DNA of 64,000 bases from positions 2,108,001 to 2,172,000 of the forward strand of contig OY720100.1 in the NCBI GenBank assembly GCA_963082875.1. The letters run 5' to 3'. The position numbers and the translations under genes were made by a program. Of the stretch, positions 1-12,390 are shown one piece after another. The stretch comes from Corella eumyota (lineage: Eukaryota > Chordata > Ascidiacea > Phlebobranchia > Corellidae). Position 1 is the stretch's first letter. Each line of letters starts with the position of its first letter. Under the pieces are notes generated by a model. It made no database searches and was not told the DNA's origin. It was given only the letters and a program-made list of their open reading frames with translations.

Positions 1-3000
1 CCACTTGTGACGCAATAAGTGGGGCTTGTACTTGCTCTCCGGGATGGAGGAATACTTATTGTGATAGAGGTAACAAATGTATAAAAAGTTACTAATAATA
101 AATTAATACTAATTTTTATATTTGTTTTAATTAAATAGAATAAATGAAATTAATTTTTGATCAAACAGAACAATTTTTTTCTCGACATTAAAGAGGCAAT
201 TTTAACAAAATCATTTTTAAATAATTTTTAATAAAAAATTATTTAGTTAAGGAAAAAAAATAATTCAAAAATTTTCAAAAAATTTTGTTTATTTTTCAGC
301 CTGTCCGGACGGTTACTTCGGTTTAGACTGTGGTAACACTTGCGTGTGTGGAAATGGCGCCAAATGTAGTCACGTGACCGGAGAATGTTTCTGTCCACCA
401 GGTTGGGTCGGAGAAAACTGCAACCAACGTAAGTACCCAGGGTTCGAATCCCAGCTAACGACAACTGATGTTAAAATTAAAATATTATAGAATGTAATTT
501 ATAATTAAAATTACTAAAGAATTCTATTGCAAAGGTTTTTTCCTGTATAAAATAATTATTTTTTAAATTAATTATGTTTTTTTCTAGAATGTGACGAATT
601 CTCTTACGGTGAGAATTGCACGAACCGATGTGAATGCGCAAATGGCGCGAAATGTGATCACGTGACCGGAAGATGTGTTTGTGGATTAGGTTTCCACGGT
701 GTTAGATGCGACAGACGTAAGTTTTCATTCTAGAATTAAAAACAATTAAAATTATGGTAATTAAAATTTAATTGCTAATTGTTAAATTTTTTGTAATTTT
801 TAATTACTTGTAATTTTAAAAAGGCGAGAGTTTTTAATTGTGCGGAATAATATTTTTTACGATCTACTTACAGCGTGTGCGGAAGGATACTTCGGAGCAG
901 GTTGTAAGCGAAGTTGTTTATGCAGACATGCGCGGGGTTGTGATCCATACACGGGAAAATGTATTTGTGAGCCTGGGTGGATGGGAGTTGCTTGCGAATT
1001 AGGTTGGTTCATGTAGTTTAAAAAAATTTGTTATATTTTGTGGGTTATGACGTGTTTCGAGCTATCCAGAAATGTCAGATTCAAGGGTAAATAGTGTGGC
1101 ATTGGTGCGGATCGAACCTGAAACCCTTTAGCCTGTTGCCAGGAATGATATACCAGCTATAAGCTTGATTTTTTATTAAGATTAAAATACATCAAACTGT
1201 AATGGACTATGTCCCATTCATGGACCTTCAAAATTAAAATAAATACCGTTTGTGGTGCACATAACTTAGATGCTATAATAGTAACTTGGTGAATAAGTTA
1301 AAATGCAGCTGTTTAACTATATAACGAACTTACATTTAAAGCTATATAACCTTTAACTTTTAGAATGTTCAAGTGGAACATATGGAGATGGATGTACGAC
1401 AACTTGTAGTTGTTATAACGGGGGTAGATGTAACTCCATGGATGGACAATGTACATGCAGACCTGGTTGGACGGGCCCTAGTTGTGAGATTCGTAAGTTT
1501 TTATTTCTGTCTTTAATTTTATCTTTTCTTATTGTAGAACTTTTTTAAATGTTCAATCTTAAGAATAATTTTATGCAGTTTTGTACACTACAAGAATAAT
1601 AAATAATAAACAATAAAATCTACTTAAAACCCATCCAAAACACTTAATTAAAATAAATTAAAAATTATTAAACTTTTTAGGTTGTGATGATGGATTCTTT
1701 GGACTTGAATGCCGGGAAACTTGTAATTGTGAGAACGCACATGGCTGTGATCACGTGACTGGAAGATGTAACTGCGACGCAGGATGGAGAGGATCAAAAT
1801 GCAACAAACCGTGTATCGCAGGTTCGAATCCCACTAATAGCAAATTAATTTTTTTTTTAATACTAAGCTTGCTATGTTGGATCAATATTATCAGAAAATT
1901 TTAGGACGGATTAGCACTATAAATAACATCGTTTACTGACTGTATTAAAACAATATTAATAGTAAATTTTAAGAATAATTTAATAGATATTTTGTATTTT
2001 AATTAACACCACTATATTTCAGGTTTGTTTGGATTGGATTGTGAGCAGAGATGTAGTTGTAGAACTGGTCAACCATGTCATCATATTACTGGAGAGTGTT
2101 CTTGCCCATCTGGGTTCACTGGATCTGGTTGTCAGTTTGGTAAGTTAACAATCAAATTAACAGTTGTAAGATGTAAAAACTATTAAAGATAAAGAATTTT
2201 GGATTCCTAAATTTTTGAGCTTTACAAAAAGTGTTATAAATAGTTTTTTTTTATAAAAGTTTTATAATTATATTTAAATGAGTTTCTCTGCTTTTTGCAT
2301 TATGCATTTTATTTGTCTATTTTACAATCCTTTAAGAAATATGTTTAAACATATTTTAGGTAAAAAAATTAATTTGGTTAAGTCATATTAATATTAACCC
2401 CAAATGTTATATTTTAGTTCTGAAAAATAATTTTTATTTAATATTTTATGAACCCCATTTTTTTATTCTAGTTTGCCCCCCTGGTCGACATGGGGATAAT
2501 TGCGAAGGAATCTGTTCGTGTGGAATTAACTCCCAATGCGACCCAACATCAGGGGTTTGTACTTGCTCTCCTGGGTGGACTGGGTCAGATTGTAGACAGA
2601 GTAAGTGTTTTTCTAGATTGTGACGTCATTTTTGTCAACTTTATTTTGAAGACAGATTTTAAATATTTTTTTTTTTTTTCCAGGATGTCGAGAAGGAACC
2701 TACGGTGATGGATGCGAAGTTGATTGTTTGTGTGAAAACAATGGAGTTTGTGACGTCACAAAGGGAACGTGCACGTGTACATCAGGATATACCGGACCTA
2801 CTTGCAGTCTAAGTAAGTTCAAAAAATTTAATTTTAAAAAAACAAAAATTCTCTATTTCTAAAATTGTGACGTCACCATAACTTTATCATCTTTTATTCT
2901 AGATTGTCCAGAGGGTTTCTATGGTGTGAATTGTAGATCGACTTGTAACTGTGTGGGAAATTCCCCGTGTGATCACGTGACCGGAGTTTGTAAAACTCTG

Positions 3001-4828
3001 GTTTGTCCGGCCGGCAAAACTGGGCCGAATTGCGACTCAAGTAAGTTCTATTATGACGTAATAGTTGCTTAGTAGCAATGTAACTATTTAAAACTTTTTA
3101 TAATTTTTTTATTATTTTTTTCAAGGCTGTACACCAGGGAATTGGGGAGTGAATTGCACGAGTAGTTGCCAATGTGAAAACAATGGGGTCTGTGACGTCA
3201 TAGACGGAACTTGTAGTTGTGGATTGGGTTGGACTGGACCGCAATGTGATCAAGGTAAAATATCGAAATTCTAATTTTTTGTTTTAATTTAATCAAAAGT
3301 TCTTTGTAATTATTTATTTTTATTCTAGAATGTTCTTCTCACACATGGGGACCAAATTGTGGGTTGGAATGTGAATGTAACTTGAACGGGACTTGTGACC
3401 GATTCCACGGATTCTGTCAATGTTCACCTGGATATTATGGAGTTAGCTGTGATCAAAGTAAGTTTATTTTTTAGTATTTATTTATTTATCCTCGATGTGG
3501 GAAAGTCGACTTCACGACCTAAACATAAAGCAACATCATTTACCCCGACCCAGTCTCAAGTTGTCTTTGCAAGTTTATTATATAGATTATAATCGACGAA
3601 AATTAAACTGCTGATTAAGTGTTGGGTCACCAGGAGTTTGTGTGGTTTATAGTGCCTTACTTAAAAGGCGTTATAACATAAGAGCAATGGAAATCAAACC
3701 CAGGACCTTATGTAGTAAAGCCAAGTGTTAACAACTACATCACGCTGCTATTCGTTGTAGCTTTTTGCTAGTTTTCCGATTTGATTTAATAAAAATTGTA
3801 AAACTAATGGTCTCACAATACCTAAATTAAAAAAAAAATAAATAATCAAATATAAATCAAAAATTGATTTTAATTTTGGTTTCCAGTTTGTCCTCGCGGT
3901 TTCTTTGGTGCAAATTGCGCCCTCAAGTGTGATTGTTTGAACTCATTGAATTGTGATCACGTGACCGGACAATGTCAATGTGAGGCAGGGTGGCACGGAC
4001 TTCAGTGCGAATTAGGTAAAAAAAAAAATTTGACTAAAAATTTTCATATTTGTGATATTTTTAAAAGTTTTAAATTAAATTAAAACGTTTCTAAAATTTG
4101 TTTTTTTAAAGGGTGTCCATCTGGCAAATACGGGGTAAACTGTCTTCAGAATTGTAATTGTGGGGATGATAGTGTTCTTTGTGACGTCATAGATGGTTCT
4201 TGTTCGTGCCCAGCTGGTTATTGGGGCGGAAGTTGCCAACAAAGTAAAAAACCAAGATTTTTTATTAAAACATTTTAAAGAAAATTAAATAACTGATAAT
4301 TATATAATAAATTAAAAAATTAATACTTTTGTAGCATTTTTGAATTGGTTTATTATTAATTAAATTATTTTTTTTATTAATCAATTTTTTTGTTATTAGT
4401 TTGTAGTATTGGTAAATATGGTCCTGGTTGTTCGTTCGATTGTCAGTGTGAGAATGGAGGAATTTGTGACCCGAACAATGGGGCTTGTTCGTGTAATAAT
4501 GGTTGGTTGGGTGCAACTTGTCAAACTGGTAAGTACCGCTTCTAATTTGTTTTTAATTAATAATTAGTGACGTTTTTTTTTTTATTTTTTTACACCTAAT
4601 TTTCTGGTCACAGCTGGACTCCGAGCCCAACTTCGTTATGGTTATAACACCCAGACTTCCGGTCACGCCCGGTCCCAGTCTTCCGGTCACGCCCGAATGA
4701 GCCAGCGTATTACGTCATCTGCGACGCACCGCCGCGTGAAGATGACCCGGGTTCGAACCTCGTATCAGACAACTCAGTCTGGGGGCAGATTTCAATATAA
4801 AACCCACCACCAAAACCGAAGCACCTGA
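1..4828 (+). CDS. Multiple EGF-like domain protein, MEGF6/10-like, 5' truncated by window
   Basis: Secreted or cell-surface protein made of laminin-type EGF modules. Exons: 1-69, 300-428, 588-716, 874-1002, 1364-1492, 1681-1821, 2023-2139, 2472-2600, 2684-2812, 2903-3040, 3126-3254, 3329-3457, 3887-4015, 4112-4243, 4400-4528, 4614-4828. Every intron is phase 1 and almost every exon is one eight-cysteine EGF of about 43 codons; ten of the 14 complete EGF exons are exactly 129 bp. The motif CDHVTG with nearly identical codons recurs. About 699 residues lie in the window. The last exon has no cysteines and no membrane segment. It gives a basic tail with two SSGHAR copies before TGA at 4826, so a secreted MEGF6-type end is favoured over a MEGF10-type receptor. 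The tail exon is the weakest part of the model. Its acceptor is good, but the coding sequence is low in complexity and contains a tRNA B-box-like stretch. N-terminus and signal peptide lie outside the window. Confidence 0.85.
1060..1165 (-). repeat. tRNA-derived SINE-like fragment, second family
   Basis: An intron segment that on the minus strand carries a B-box-like GGTTCGATCCG preceded by a tRNA-like arm. It does not align with the main SINE family of the window. Boundaries are approximate. Confidence 0.3.
3480..3749 (-). repeat. tRNA-derived SINE, diverged copy
   Basis: Reverse-oriented copy of the roughly 290 bp SINE in an intron of the MEGF-like gene. The tRNA-like head is at 3749, with a B box around 3702-3715. 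The body keeps the block equivalent to CTCGAGACTGGGTCGGAGTA, and the tail is at the 3480 side. It is visibly older than the copies at 6444 or 33509. Confidence 0.7.
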
Positions 4829-5843
4829 TTCCCACTTTATCCTCTTTGATTCTGTCCGCTAGGGGGCGCCCTTTTGCTCTACTTGCCTCCTCTCTGTCAC
4901 GCTATTTTCTTTTACACCGTGACGTCACATCAAATGATCTTATTTTTTATTATGACGTCACAATGCGAAGTTTTTTGCTGTTTTTAATCGCTATGACGTC
5001 ATGATGTATGATTTTATTTTTATGGTGATCATGTTTTTTTTCTTTTTTATATTTGTGACGTCATAAAATCTGATCCAATGCGCCATATTACTTAAATGTT
5101 TTGTGCCAAAAACATTCAGAAAACATTTGATGACAATCGCGAAATATTTTTTGTTTTTTATTTGTGACGTTGCAATCACGTTTCATTACGTCACAAGTTG
5201 CGCCTTTTTTTTCTTTTTTGTTTATTCTCGTTTATGTAAATTTCGCCAAAAGTTCCGTTTCAACTTTGAGATCATAACAAAAGGCATTCTACAAGGCCAA
5301 GCAGAATCGTTTCCTTTTACCTAACTAACTACAAACTTTTGTAGCTTTCCAGTATTAGACAAATAGACCAATCTTCACTTTAGGTTAATTTTTTGACGTT
5401 CGTTAACTCGTATATAATGTACTTCTAGTTAAATCCACGTAAAGCTTGGTTATTTGGACTTAAAAAATGTTTTTTAGTGTTAGTTTTTAACAATCTGACG
5501 ATAGCGCAAAACCGCTATAATGTACATAGACATCGTATATTTATTTTTCATAAATATTCTCAGCATTTTACATTAATGGTCCACCCAACTTTTTGCTGTA
5601 TGTTTGCCAATATATAACAAATAAACCAACCAGCTCCAACTTGAAAATTTACATTTTGAAACAGTTAATAATCATATACAGTAATATAGAAATAAAAAGT
5701 TTATTTAAATAAAAATATCGGCAAGTGAAAGGCAGTATTTATATAGTGCTGTTTAATACACAATTTGCCGTACATTTTAGGCCTATTGTAACCAAATATT
5801 GGTTTAAATGGTACAGTTTTAAGTAAGTTAAACAGTGTTTTGT
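4829..5843. other. 3' region of MEGF-like gene with cluster of TGACGTCA palindromes
   Basis: No coding exon was found. Four perfect TGACGTCA octamers sit at 4920, 4953, 4994 and 5055, with a near match (TTACGTCAC) around 5194. The rest is AT-rich and probably holds the convergent 3' ends of the MEGF-like gene and the MS4A-like gene. The short open frames here are not supported. Confidence 0.6.
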
Positions 5844-7570
5844 TTAAGCCTGGTTTGCTGTATATTTAACTTGAGTAACACGCGGTATTAGATGCGTGTT
5901 GTTGTAAGGCCGGGTTGGCGGCAAATTCTCGGCTGCTGGTTGGTCAGTTTCAGTTCGAGGCTGCTTTTCCATCTAAATAGATTAAAATGTATTACTACTT
6001 AAATACTGGTTAGATTAACAGGCTGTGAATTATATTGCTGACCAGTCACCAGTATTGTTATGCAAATATCATATGTATTATCAAACATAAAATTTTAGTT
6101 TGTTTAATATGATGTTAGGAAAAATATTTCACTTGAATAAAGTTAGAATTTACCTGTACACAAACACATCCACCACAGGCTCCACTATACCCCAATGCAG
6201 AGTTTACTGCGCAGCAAAACGATGCACTCATCACGCAAAATAAAACCACGAAGCAGTCGAGTACACCAAGTGCTAATAAGCGGGGGTCACCGGGCAGTAA
6301 AAGTGGAGAAACAGGGAAAAGCTCTAGGTGAAACGGACTCTAAAAATCATGTAACAATTAAATAAATATAGGCGTCATTATAAGGCTTAACCCTGGTTTA
6401 AGATTTAGATTGATGCCAGTTTACTTACAATATATAGATACTTGGCAGCGTGGTGTAGTGATAAGAACTCTTGCTACACTACCATGAGGTCGTGGGTTCA
6501 ATTCCCACTGATCTCAAGCTGTAGCGCTCTTGAGTAAGGCGCTATAAACGGTATGAACTCCTGCTGAGCCAGCACTTAATCAGCAGCATAATTACCGGGC
6601 AATTATAGTCTCTATAATATTCCAAACTGCCACAGGCAACTCGAGACTGGGTCGGAGTAACTCATGTTACTCTATGTTTAAGTCGCGCATTCGACCTTCC
6701 CACATCAAGGTTAAAGATATATACAAAAAAAAAAAAAAACTTATTATTTTTGGAATAATTTAAAAAGGTTTGCCAAACTCACTGATTGATAAAATCCAAT
6801 AAATGATAACCCTGCGCCTCCGAGTGCAGAAGTAATACAGAATGACATATGCGTATTAATCTAAATCAGAATGAAATAATAATTATCATAAAAAACTATT
6901 TATATTTTAATGCATTGACTGTGCTTAAAAAACAAATAGTGAAAATTATGAAGTTTAGTTTTTGTTTTATATCAGTTTATATATATAAAGTACATATAGC
7001 TTGTGGTGATAAGTTCTAGGAAAAGGCAAATACACAAAAGTTGCATGAATACACACAATAAGGCTATAATATATCAAACATATTTACCAAACAAGCATTT
7101 GAAAATCTTGTTCCCGAAAATGTTCCAATAAATCCAGTTATCGAAATCTTTAAATATAAAAAAGATATACCTATGTTATCTAAATCATTTATTTAAAGCA
7201 GCGTTAAATACTATTTTGTAAAACCACATTTTTTAAACAGATATTAGTTATAAGTATGTTAAATAACAAATTTTTTATTAAATAAACTATCTACCCATAT
7301 TCCTCCAATAACCCAAAATGCGGTGAGATATGTGCTTTGAAAACTGAAAGATGCCCCTATGCCAATATTTGTAAGTCCCAGTACTACTTCAGAGATCTAT
7401 ATAGTAATAAAACAAGTGTTTATATGACTATGCAAATGCTCTAATGCTTTGCTATACGCTAAACTCACCGATAAGATTAGAATAATTCGTTTATATAAAT
7501 GCGAAATTGGTTTTAGCGGATACATTCGGTTGCCTGTTGGATTAATTGCTTCTAGCTTAGGACTTTCCAT
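5844..7570 (-). CDS. MS4A/CD20-like four-transmembrane protein
   Basis: Six exons on the minus strand: 7469-7570, 7295-7396, 7088-7147, 6783-6860, 6154-6339, 5844-5972; all introns phase 0; 218 residues. The first two hydrophobic segments span residues about 28-90, with the family-like stretch LSISEVVLGLTNIGIGASF followed by an FWVIGG turn. The third covers exon 4. A proline-rich extracellular loop follows (from about residue 115), then a fourth, cysteine-rich span. The hydrophilic C-terminal tail ends in YTANQA. Exon-per-segment layout and the short second loop match MS4A proteins, which are plasma-membrane or endosomal proteins linked to calcium signalling. The start at 7570 was chosen because an upstream ATG at 7613 opens a frame that stops after 18 codons. 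Family assignment is by pattern only; another tetraspan family cannot be excluded. Confidence 0.72.
6444..6739 (+). repeat. tRNA-derived SINE, full-length copy
   Basis: Begins GGCAGCGTGGTGTAGTG (A-box-like). The B box GGGTTCAATTCC lies at about 6496. A body of about 220 bp follows, and the element ends in an A-rich tail at 6726-6739. It lies in intron 4 of the MS4A-like gene, antisense to it. The family also occurs at 14083, 24518, 33509, 47231, 48840 and 49701. Confidence 0.85.
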
Positions 7571-8725
7571 TATCTTGTGCTACAGCTAGTTCCTTTGAAT
7601 TTACTTCGCTCATTTAGTTATAATTAAAAAGTTGTCAACAGTTTGTACCATTCCTCCCTTTTTAGAATTATCTCATGTCAAAAGTAATTTGAAACCACTG
7701 ATGTAATGATATAACTCCTTTGTTTTGGTTGTTGACCGTTTCTTTTAAAATTACAAATATCTTTAACTCTTTATGTACGCGATATTGAATTGTATGTTTA
7801 TATTTTTTTACTTATAGCCTATCTCAGTTGCGGGCTGTGGTTTTTTATTCATCGTTACAAAAACAAAATACAAGAACATGATAACAGTTATTCAGCATTA
7901 TTTATTATTGTTAGCTAAACTTAAAAATACATAAATTCTTATAGAATCAAAAGGATAATATACAATTTGTTTAATAATAGGGTTATTAAACAGCATTTTC
8001 TTGTAAAAAAATAATAATTTTTACTCGAAACTAACTTTATAAAGAGGATAACTTAAATAGCCTAGAAAAATCAGTTATTTTAGAGTTGCCGAGATAAAAA
8101 TTAAAAAAATTTGAAAATTAGTTTTTACAATGTAATTTGAAATGACGTTAATTTTTATGAACTGTATGGATAATTACTTAAAAACTAATAATTTTTTCAA
8201 TTGTTTTATTTAGCTTAAGTAACATTAAAATATAAATTAATGATTAAATTTTTTTAATAAAACTTTATTGGCAACATCAAAAAATAGTAAATTTTTTAGT
8301 GCGGTGCGGTCTTGATGAAAAATAGATTTTGAATTTTGATTCAATTAAATTCGTTTTTATTTGCTACATTTTAAGGTATAAAGCAAAAATAAATCAACCT
8401 CAGGGCATAATGTATTAATAAGATACTTATAATGGTTAGTCTGTTCAGTTGCATGTATAAAAAAAATCGCTAGTTTTGTACTAAATATGCAGATATGTTC
8501 ATTTTGTACTTTTTATTAAAGCACGTGACCCAAAAATGAATGAGCATTTTTACCACGCAGAGTTATCGTTAGTAAGCAAAGCAAATATCTTTTTCACAAC
8601 CCAATATAAAAGGAATGTTTTTAAGCACAATTCAACCTTATGCTTTAATATGTTATTAATAAGAGATTAATTTTTCTAGAAAATTTGATAGTTTTTTTAT
8701 TAAAATAAACAAACAAGTTGTAAAC
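7571..8725. other. Intergenic region between divergent MS4A-like gene and CNBP
   Basis: AT-rich spacer between two genes transcribed away from each other, so both promoters should lie here. It contains a short upstream reading frame (start 7613, minus strand) in the MS4A-like leader and a CACGTGAC at 8522. No further gene or repeat was recognised. Confidence 0.5.
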
Positions 8726-10146
8726 ATGCCTGATATTAGGGACGATAGAGATAGTTACGAGCCTCGTAGGTACAACAACAGCGACGAAGTTTGTTACTCT
8801 TGCGAGAAACCTGGTCACTTTGCACGAGACTGTCCCGAGAAGGAAGGAGGGGGTTATCGCCCTAGCAGAGGTCGCGGAGGTTACTACAGAGGTCGTGGAA
8901 GAGGGGGTAGAGGGCGTGGACGTGGAGGATACCGATCAGATAGTCAGTTTTTTTTCTCGTTTCTGTTTTCAATTTTCTAAAATTTAAGCTTTTTATGAAT
9001 TAAATTTTTATATCAATCTCTACATATTTCTGCATAAAAATATATTTTTTTGTAATATTTTAAACTTTTTCAATCTTTATTTCTTAACAGATAATTGCTT
9101 CAACTGTGGAAGAAAAGGACATTATGCTCGCGAATGCAACCTGTCAAGTAATTTATCTTATTTTTAAAACTAAATATAGGTTTTATTACTCAATATATTT
9201 TATTTACTATTCCCATAGCAACGTTTTATTTTAGTTTCTTAATTTTAATTTCTTAACTCTGAAGGTGATCCAGAAGATCGTCCACGAAGGTCGAATAATT
9301 ATTGTTACAGATGTGGGCAGGCTGGTCATATGGCTCGTGACTGTTCTTCAGATCAAAATGGTAGATTTTGTTGCTTTGTAGTGTAGTACTATGATAATCC
9401 CTCCAATTTTGATTTTATGTGTTTTTTACCTAATAGTATTTGTAAGTTTTAATAATTAAATCAAAATGTCCTTACATCTAAATCAATTCCTCTTACCTCT
9501 AAATCAATTAAGTTTGCGATTTTATGGTTAATTAGTAGAAACAGTGAATAAACTATTCTTTGTCAATTTTTTTATGTAGAGTTTTGTAAACGATTGTGCC
9601 ACAAAATAACTTTTATTTTTTGTTATACAGCATGCTACAACTGCCACAAAGAAGGTCATCTGGCACGAGATTGTCCTGAAGATAATGAATGTTATCGATG
9701 CGGTAAACCTGGTCACTTGGCTCGAGCTTGCACAGAAGAATATGAAAGAAATAATGACGGAGGAAGTCGTTACCAGGGTCGCAGGGAGGCAGGGGTGAAA
9801 GAATGTTACATCTGTCATAGCACAGATCACATTCAAGCTCATTGTCCCAATGCGACGTGCTATCGGTAACATTTTTTAATTGATTTTTGTCACAGTTTTA
9901 ATCAAAATAGCTGGTTTAAAATACTTTTTAAAATCTGCCGAAAAAATGGGTTTAATTTATTTGAAAATTTCATTACCTAGTTGCCAGAAGGAAGGTCACA
10001 TTGCTCGCAATTGCCCTAACAACAACGATGAATGTTACACTTGTGGTGAGGTCGGCCACATTGCTCGTGACTGCACTGAGCGTCGTCGTGACGATGCAAG
10101 TAATGATGAAGAAGACGAAGACGACCAGCAGGAAAACGATTCTTAA
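8726..10146 (+). CDS. CNBP: CNBP, CCHC zinc-knuckle nucleic-acid-binding protein
   Basis: Binds single-stranded, G-rich nucleic acids and acts in translation and transcription control. Five exons: 8726-8942, 9091-9147, 9265-9360, 9631-9865, 9981-10146; phases agree and give 256 residues. CCHC knuckles in order: CYSCEKPGHFARDC, CFNCGRKGHYAREC, CYRCGQAGHMARDC, CYNCHKEGHLARDC, CYRCGKPGHLARAC, CYICHSTDHIQAHC, CYRCQKEGHIARNC, CYTCGEVGHIARDC. An RGG-rich stretch (about residues 47-70) lies between knuckles 1 and 2, as in vertebrate CNBP. Vertebrate CNBP has seven knuckles; this model has eight. The protein ends in an acidic tail with stop at 10144. The knuckles are not part of a retroelement: there is no linked protease or reverse transcriptase, and introns interrupt the frame. 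Confidence 0.93.
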
Positions 10147-11079
10147 ATCCAACCGGGCCACACATGGTTGCTACGCAAAATATCGGTTGCCGGACACTAA
10201 TTACAAAATTAAATTGAAGAGCCATCAAAAATGTTATGTAGAAAGAGAGTGTTTGTGTATAAAAAGTAGATTTTTTGTGACGGCGTGTTTTTATGGGGTT
10301 TCAGGGGGTATGAAAAAGGGGGGTGAATTTTTGCGAGTATATTTTTACTTTAGAAGCATGGTTTTTATTATTTAGATTTAAGTTTTAAAATGTTGAATTA
10401 TTTCGTTGGATGAAAAGAGCAACCTAATATTGTGTGTGTTGATTATGTAGTTTTGTCTGTTTGTCTATTTTTTAAAGCTTGGTGATTTGTACATATTACG
10501 ATAATTTGTAAATAATAGCATGAAAAAACAAAGTAATATTTTACTTCAAACATTGTTTAAGTTACGGATAATAAGAATAATATTTTAATCACCTGAAGTT
10601 TTAATTTGTAGTATGTTTATAATTAATTAGGTGCATTTTTTTAGCAAAGCATAAAATTGTAGACTGTTTTTGTTGACACTGGCTTAGAAATTATTTTGTG
10701 CATGTTGTAATTTCTTTTAATTTGGAATTTTAAATCCATTGATGCATCAGTTTGATGGAAATATGAATAAATACTCTGATTATTATAAAAGTGTTTGGTA
10801 TCAAATTCTACTACTCCACATATCAAATAATATTACAAAATTAGGTTGAAATCTGTGATACATAAAACCTTAATTTTAGAGGTTAAAAATTACATTTTTT
10901 CTGGGAGAAAATGAATTTCTGACTTTAATGTAATAGGGAAAGGTTGTTATACTTTACATTGCGATAGGTTATTTCCTAACTAAAAGGAAACGTATGCGTA
11001 ATGATGGCGGTTTTGTTATCGATTATAAAACGCATAACTTTCTTTCGTTAAGTTAGATTAATGTAGTAGTTCTAGAGAA
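10147..11079. other. CNBP 3' untranslated region and spacer
   Basis: AT-rich sequence after the CNBP stop. A canonical AATAAA at 10766-10771 probably marks the end of the transcript, giving a 3' UTR of about 640 bases. The remainder up to 11079 holds the promoter of the rhodanese gene. No other gene was seen. Confidence 0.55.
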
Positions 11080-12390
11080 ATGGCAAGTCGAATTTACGCG
11101 TTACTTAAACTTGCCAAAAATTCAGGTAACTCTATTTTTATTGATATTTTTGCATTTATTTGCCTTTTCTGATATTCCTTGACTAACGTTTTTGAAATTA
11201 GGTGCAGCAATACGGCAGTTCAGCCATCTGCAAAACCAAAACCAGTTTGTTGAAATAACAAAAAATGGAGGTTTTCTATGTAAAAATACGACATCAGTAT
11301 TTCAAAAAGCAAAATTTTCTGACGATACAATTGATATGAGGTCAGAACCAATTTAATTATTTAAAAATTGTGTTAACAAATTAAGATGATTTTATACATT
11401 TTTTTAAGTATTTACTGACATTTTTATTCGTGAATTAAGAATGATATATGTTTTTAGAGAGCAGTATGTAATATCAGTCAATGAGTTAAAAGAAAAGTTA
11501 CCAGAAAATAAAGTTTTTGTAATTGATGTAAGAACTCAGCAAGAAACTTTAGATGGAATAATAAAAACCCAAAACTGGGTTAATATTCCACATGATGAAA
11601 TAGGTAAATATATCTTATTAAATATCTTCTCATCTACTTGTATTAATCTTTTATTATAAATCTTATTATGTTGAACAAGTTGGTATAAACAACTTACGGA
11701 TTTATACAGCAAAGTTTTCCATGTTGTTTGTCAAATAGAGCAGGTAATGTTTGCTCTGCAAATATAGCCTTTTGTTAGCTTTTCAAAAACCAGTCAAATA
11801 TTTGTAAAATGTAAATAAACATATCAATAGCTAACAATACATTTTGTTTTTTAATGTTAACTATTTAACAATCACGGCACATAAACACAGTTTATTGTTG
11901 ATAAATATTATTTTACAAATTAAGATGGTGCTCTAAAACTTCCTCAAAAAGAATATTTTTCCAAATATGGGGTGGAAAAACCCAATAAATACAGTGATGA
12001 TATCGTGTTTTATTGTCATGGTGGAAGACGAAGCACAATTGCTTTACAAACTGCCGTAGAACAAGGATTTTCCAAGTAAGAAGCTTGTTTTATCAACAGC
12101 TATAGACAAACCATAATTTTTTTAAACCCTTTATAGTTTTTTACCTAAGGGTGCTACAATTTGAGACTGGGGATCGAACCCAGGACCTCATGTAGTGAAG
12201 CCAAGTATTTTGCTGCCATATTAAAGACTAATATTAACTATTTCATTTTTTTGTATTAGTTTCAATTAGGTAAATTTATTAGTTGATTATTTTTTTATTT
12301 AAAAAAACAGAATTGATTATTTTTTTTACCTTTCCTAGGGCAAGGCACTTTCCACATGGATGGGTGGGTTGGGTTGATAATAAGAATTAA
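11080..12390 (+). CDS. Single-domain rhodanese (TSTD-like sulfurtransferase), probably mitochondrial
   Basis: Transfers sulfane sulfur to thiol acceptors. Exons: 11080-11125, 11202-11340, 11458-11603, 11925-12075, 12339-12390; 177 residues. The N-terminal 25 or so residues (MASRIYALLKLAKNSG, then AAIRQFS) are basic and lack acidic residues, which suggests a mitochondrial presequence. The rhodanese fold starts at YVISVNELKEKL and includes VFVIDVRTQQE, NIPHDEIG and the active-site loop YCHGGRRS with the catalytic cysteine (about residue 144). It ends at FPHGWVGWVDNKN. Size and loop resemble the TSTD1/TSTD3 group; which of these is orthologous was not resolved. Tail-to-tail with MRPL24, 505 bp apart. 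Confidence 0.85.
12124..12218 (-). repeat. SINE fragment
   Basis: Reverse-oriented 3'-truncated piece of the tRNA-derived SINE in the last intron of the rhodanese gene. The part equivalent to GGGTTCGATCCC and the flanking tRNA-like head are readable; the tail is missing. Confidence 0.5.

Noticed and set aside
6444-6520. True tRNA gene at the SINE heads
   Set aside because: A and B boxes are present, but the acceptor stem does not close and the same body and A-rich tail follow in every copy.
7560-7613. Start of the MS4A-like protein at the upstream ATG (7613)
   Set aside because: That frame stops after 18 codons; the frame from 7570 joins all six exons in phase.
8726-10146. CCHC knuckles as a retroelement Gag fragment
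   Set aside because: The series is interrupted by introns, includes the CNBP RGG box in the right place, and has no adjacent protease, reverse transcriptase or terminal repeats.
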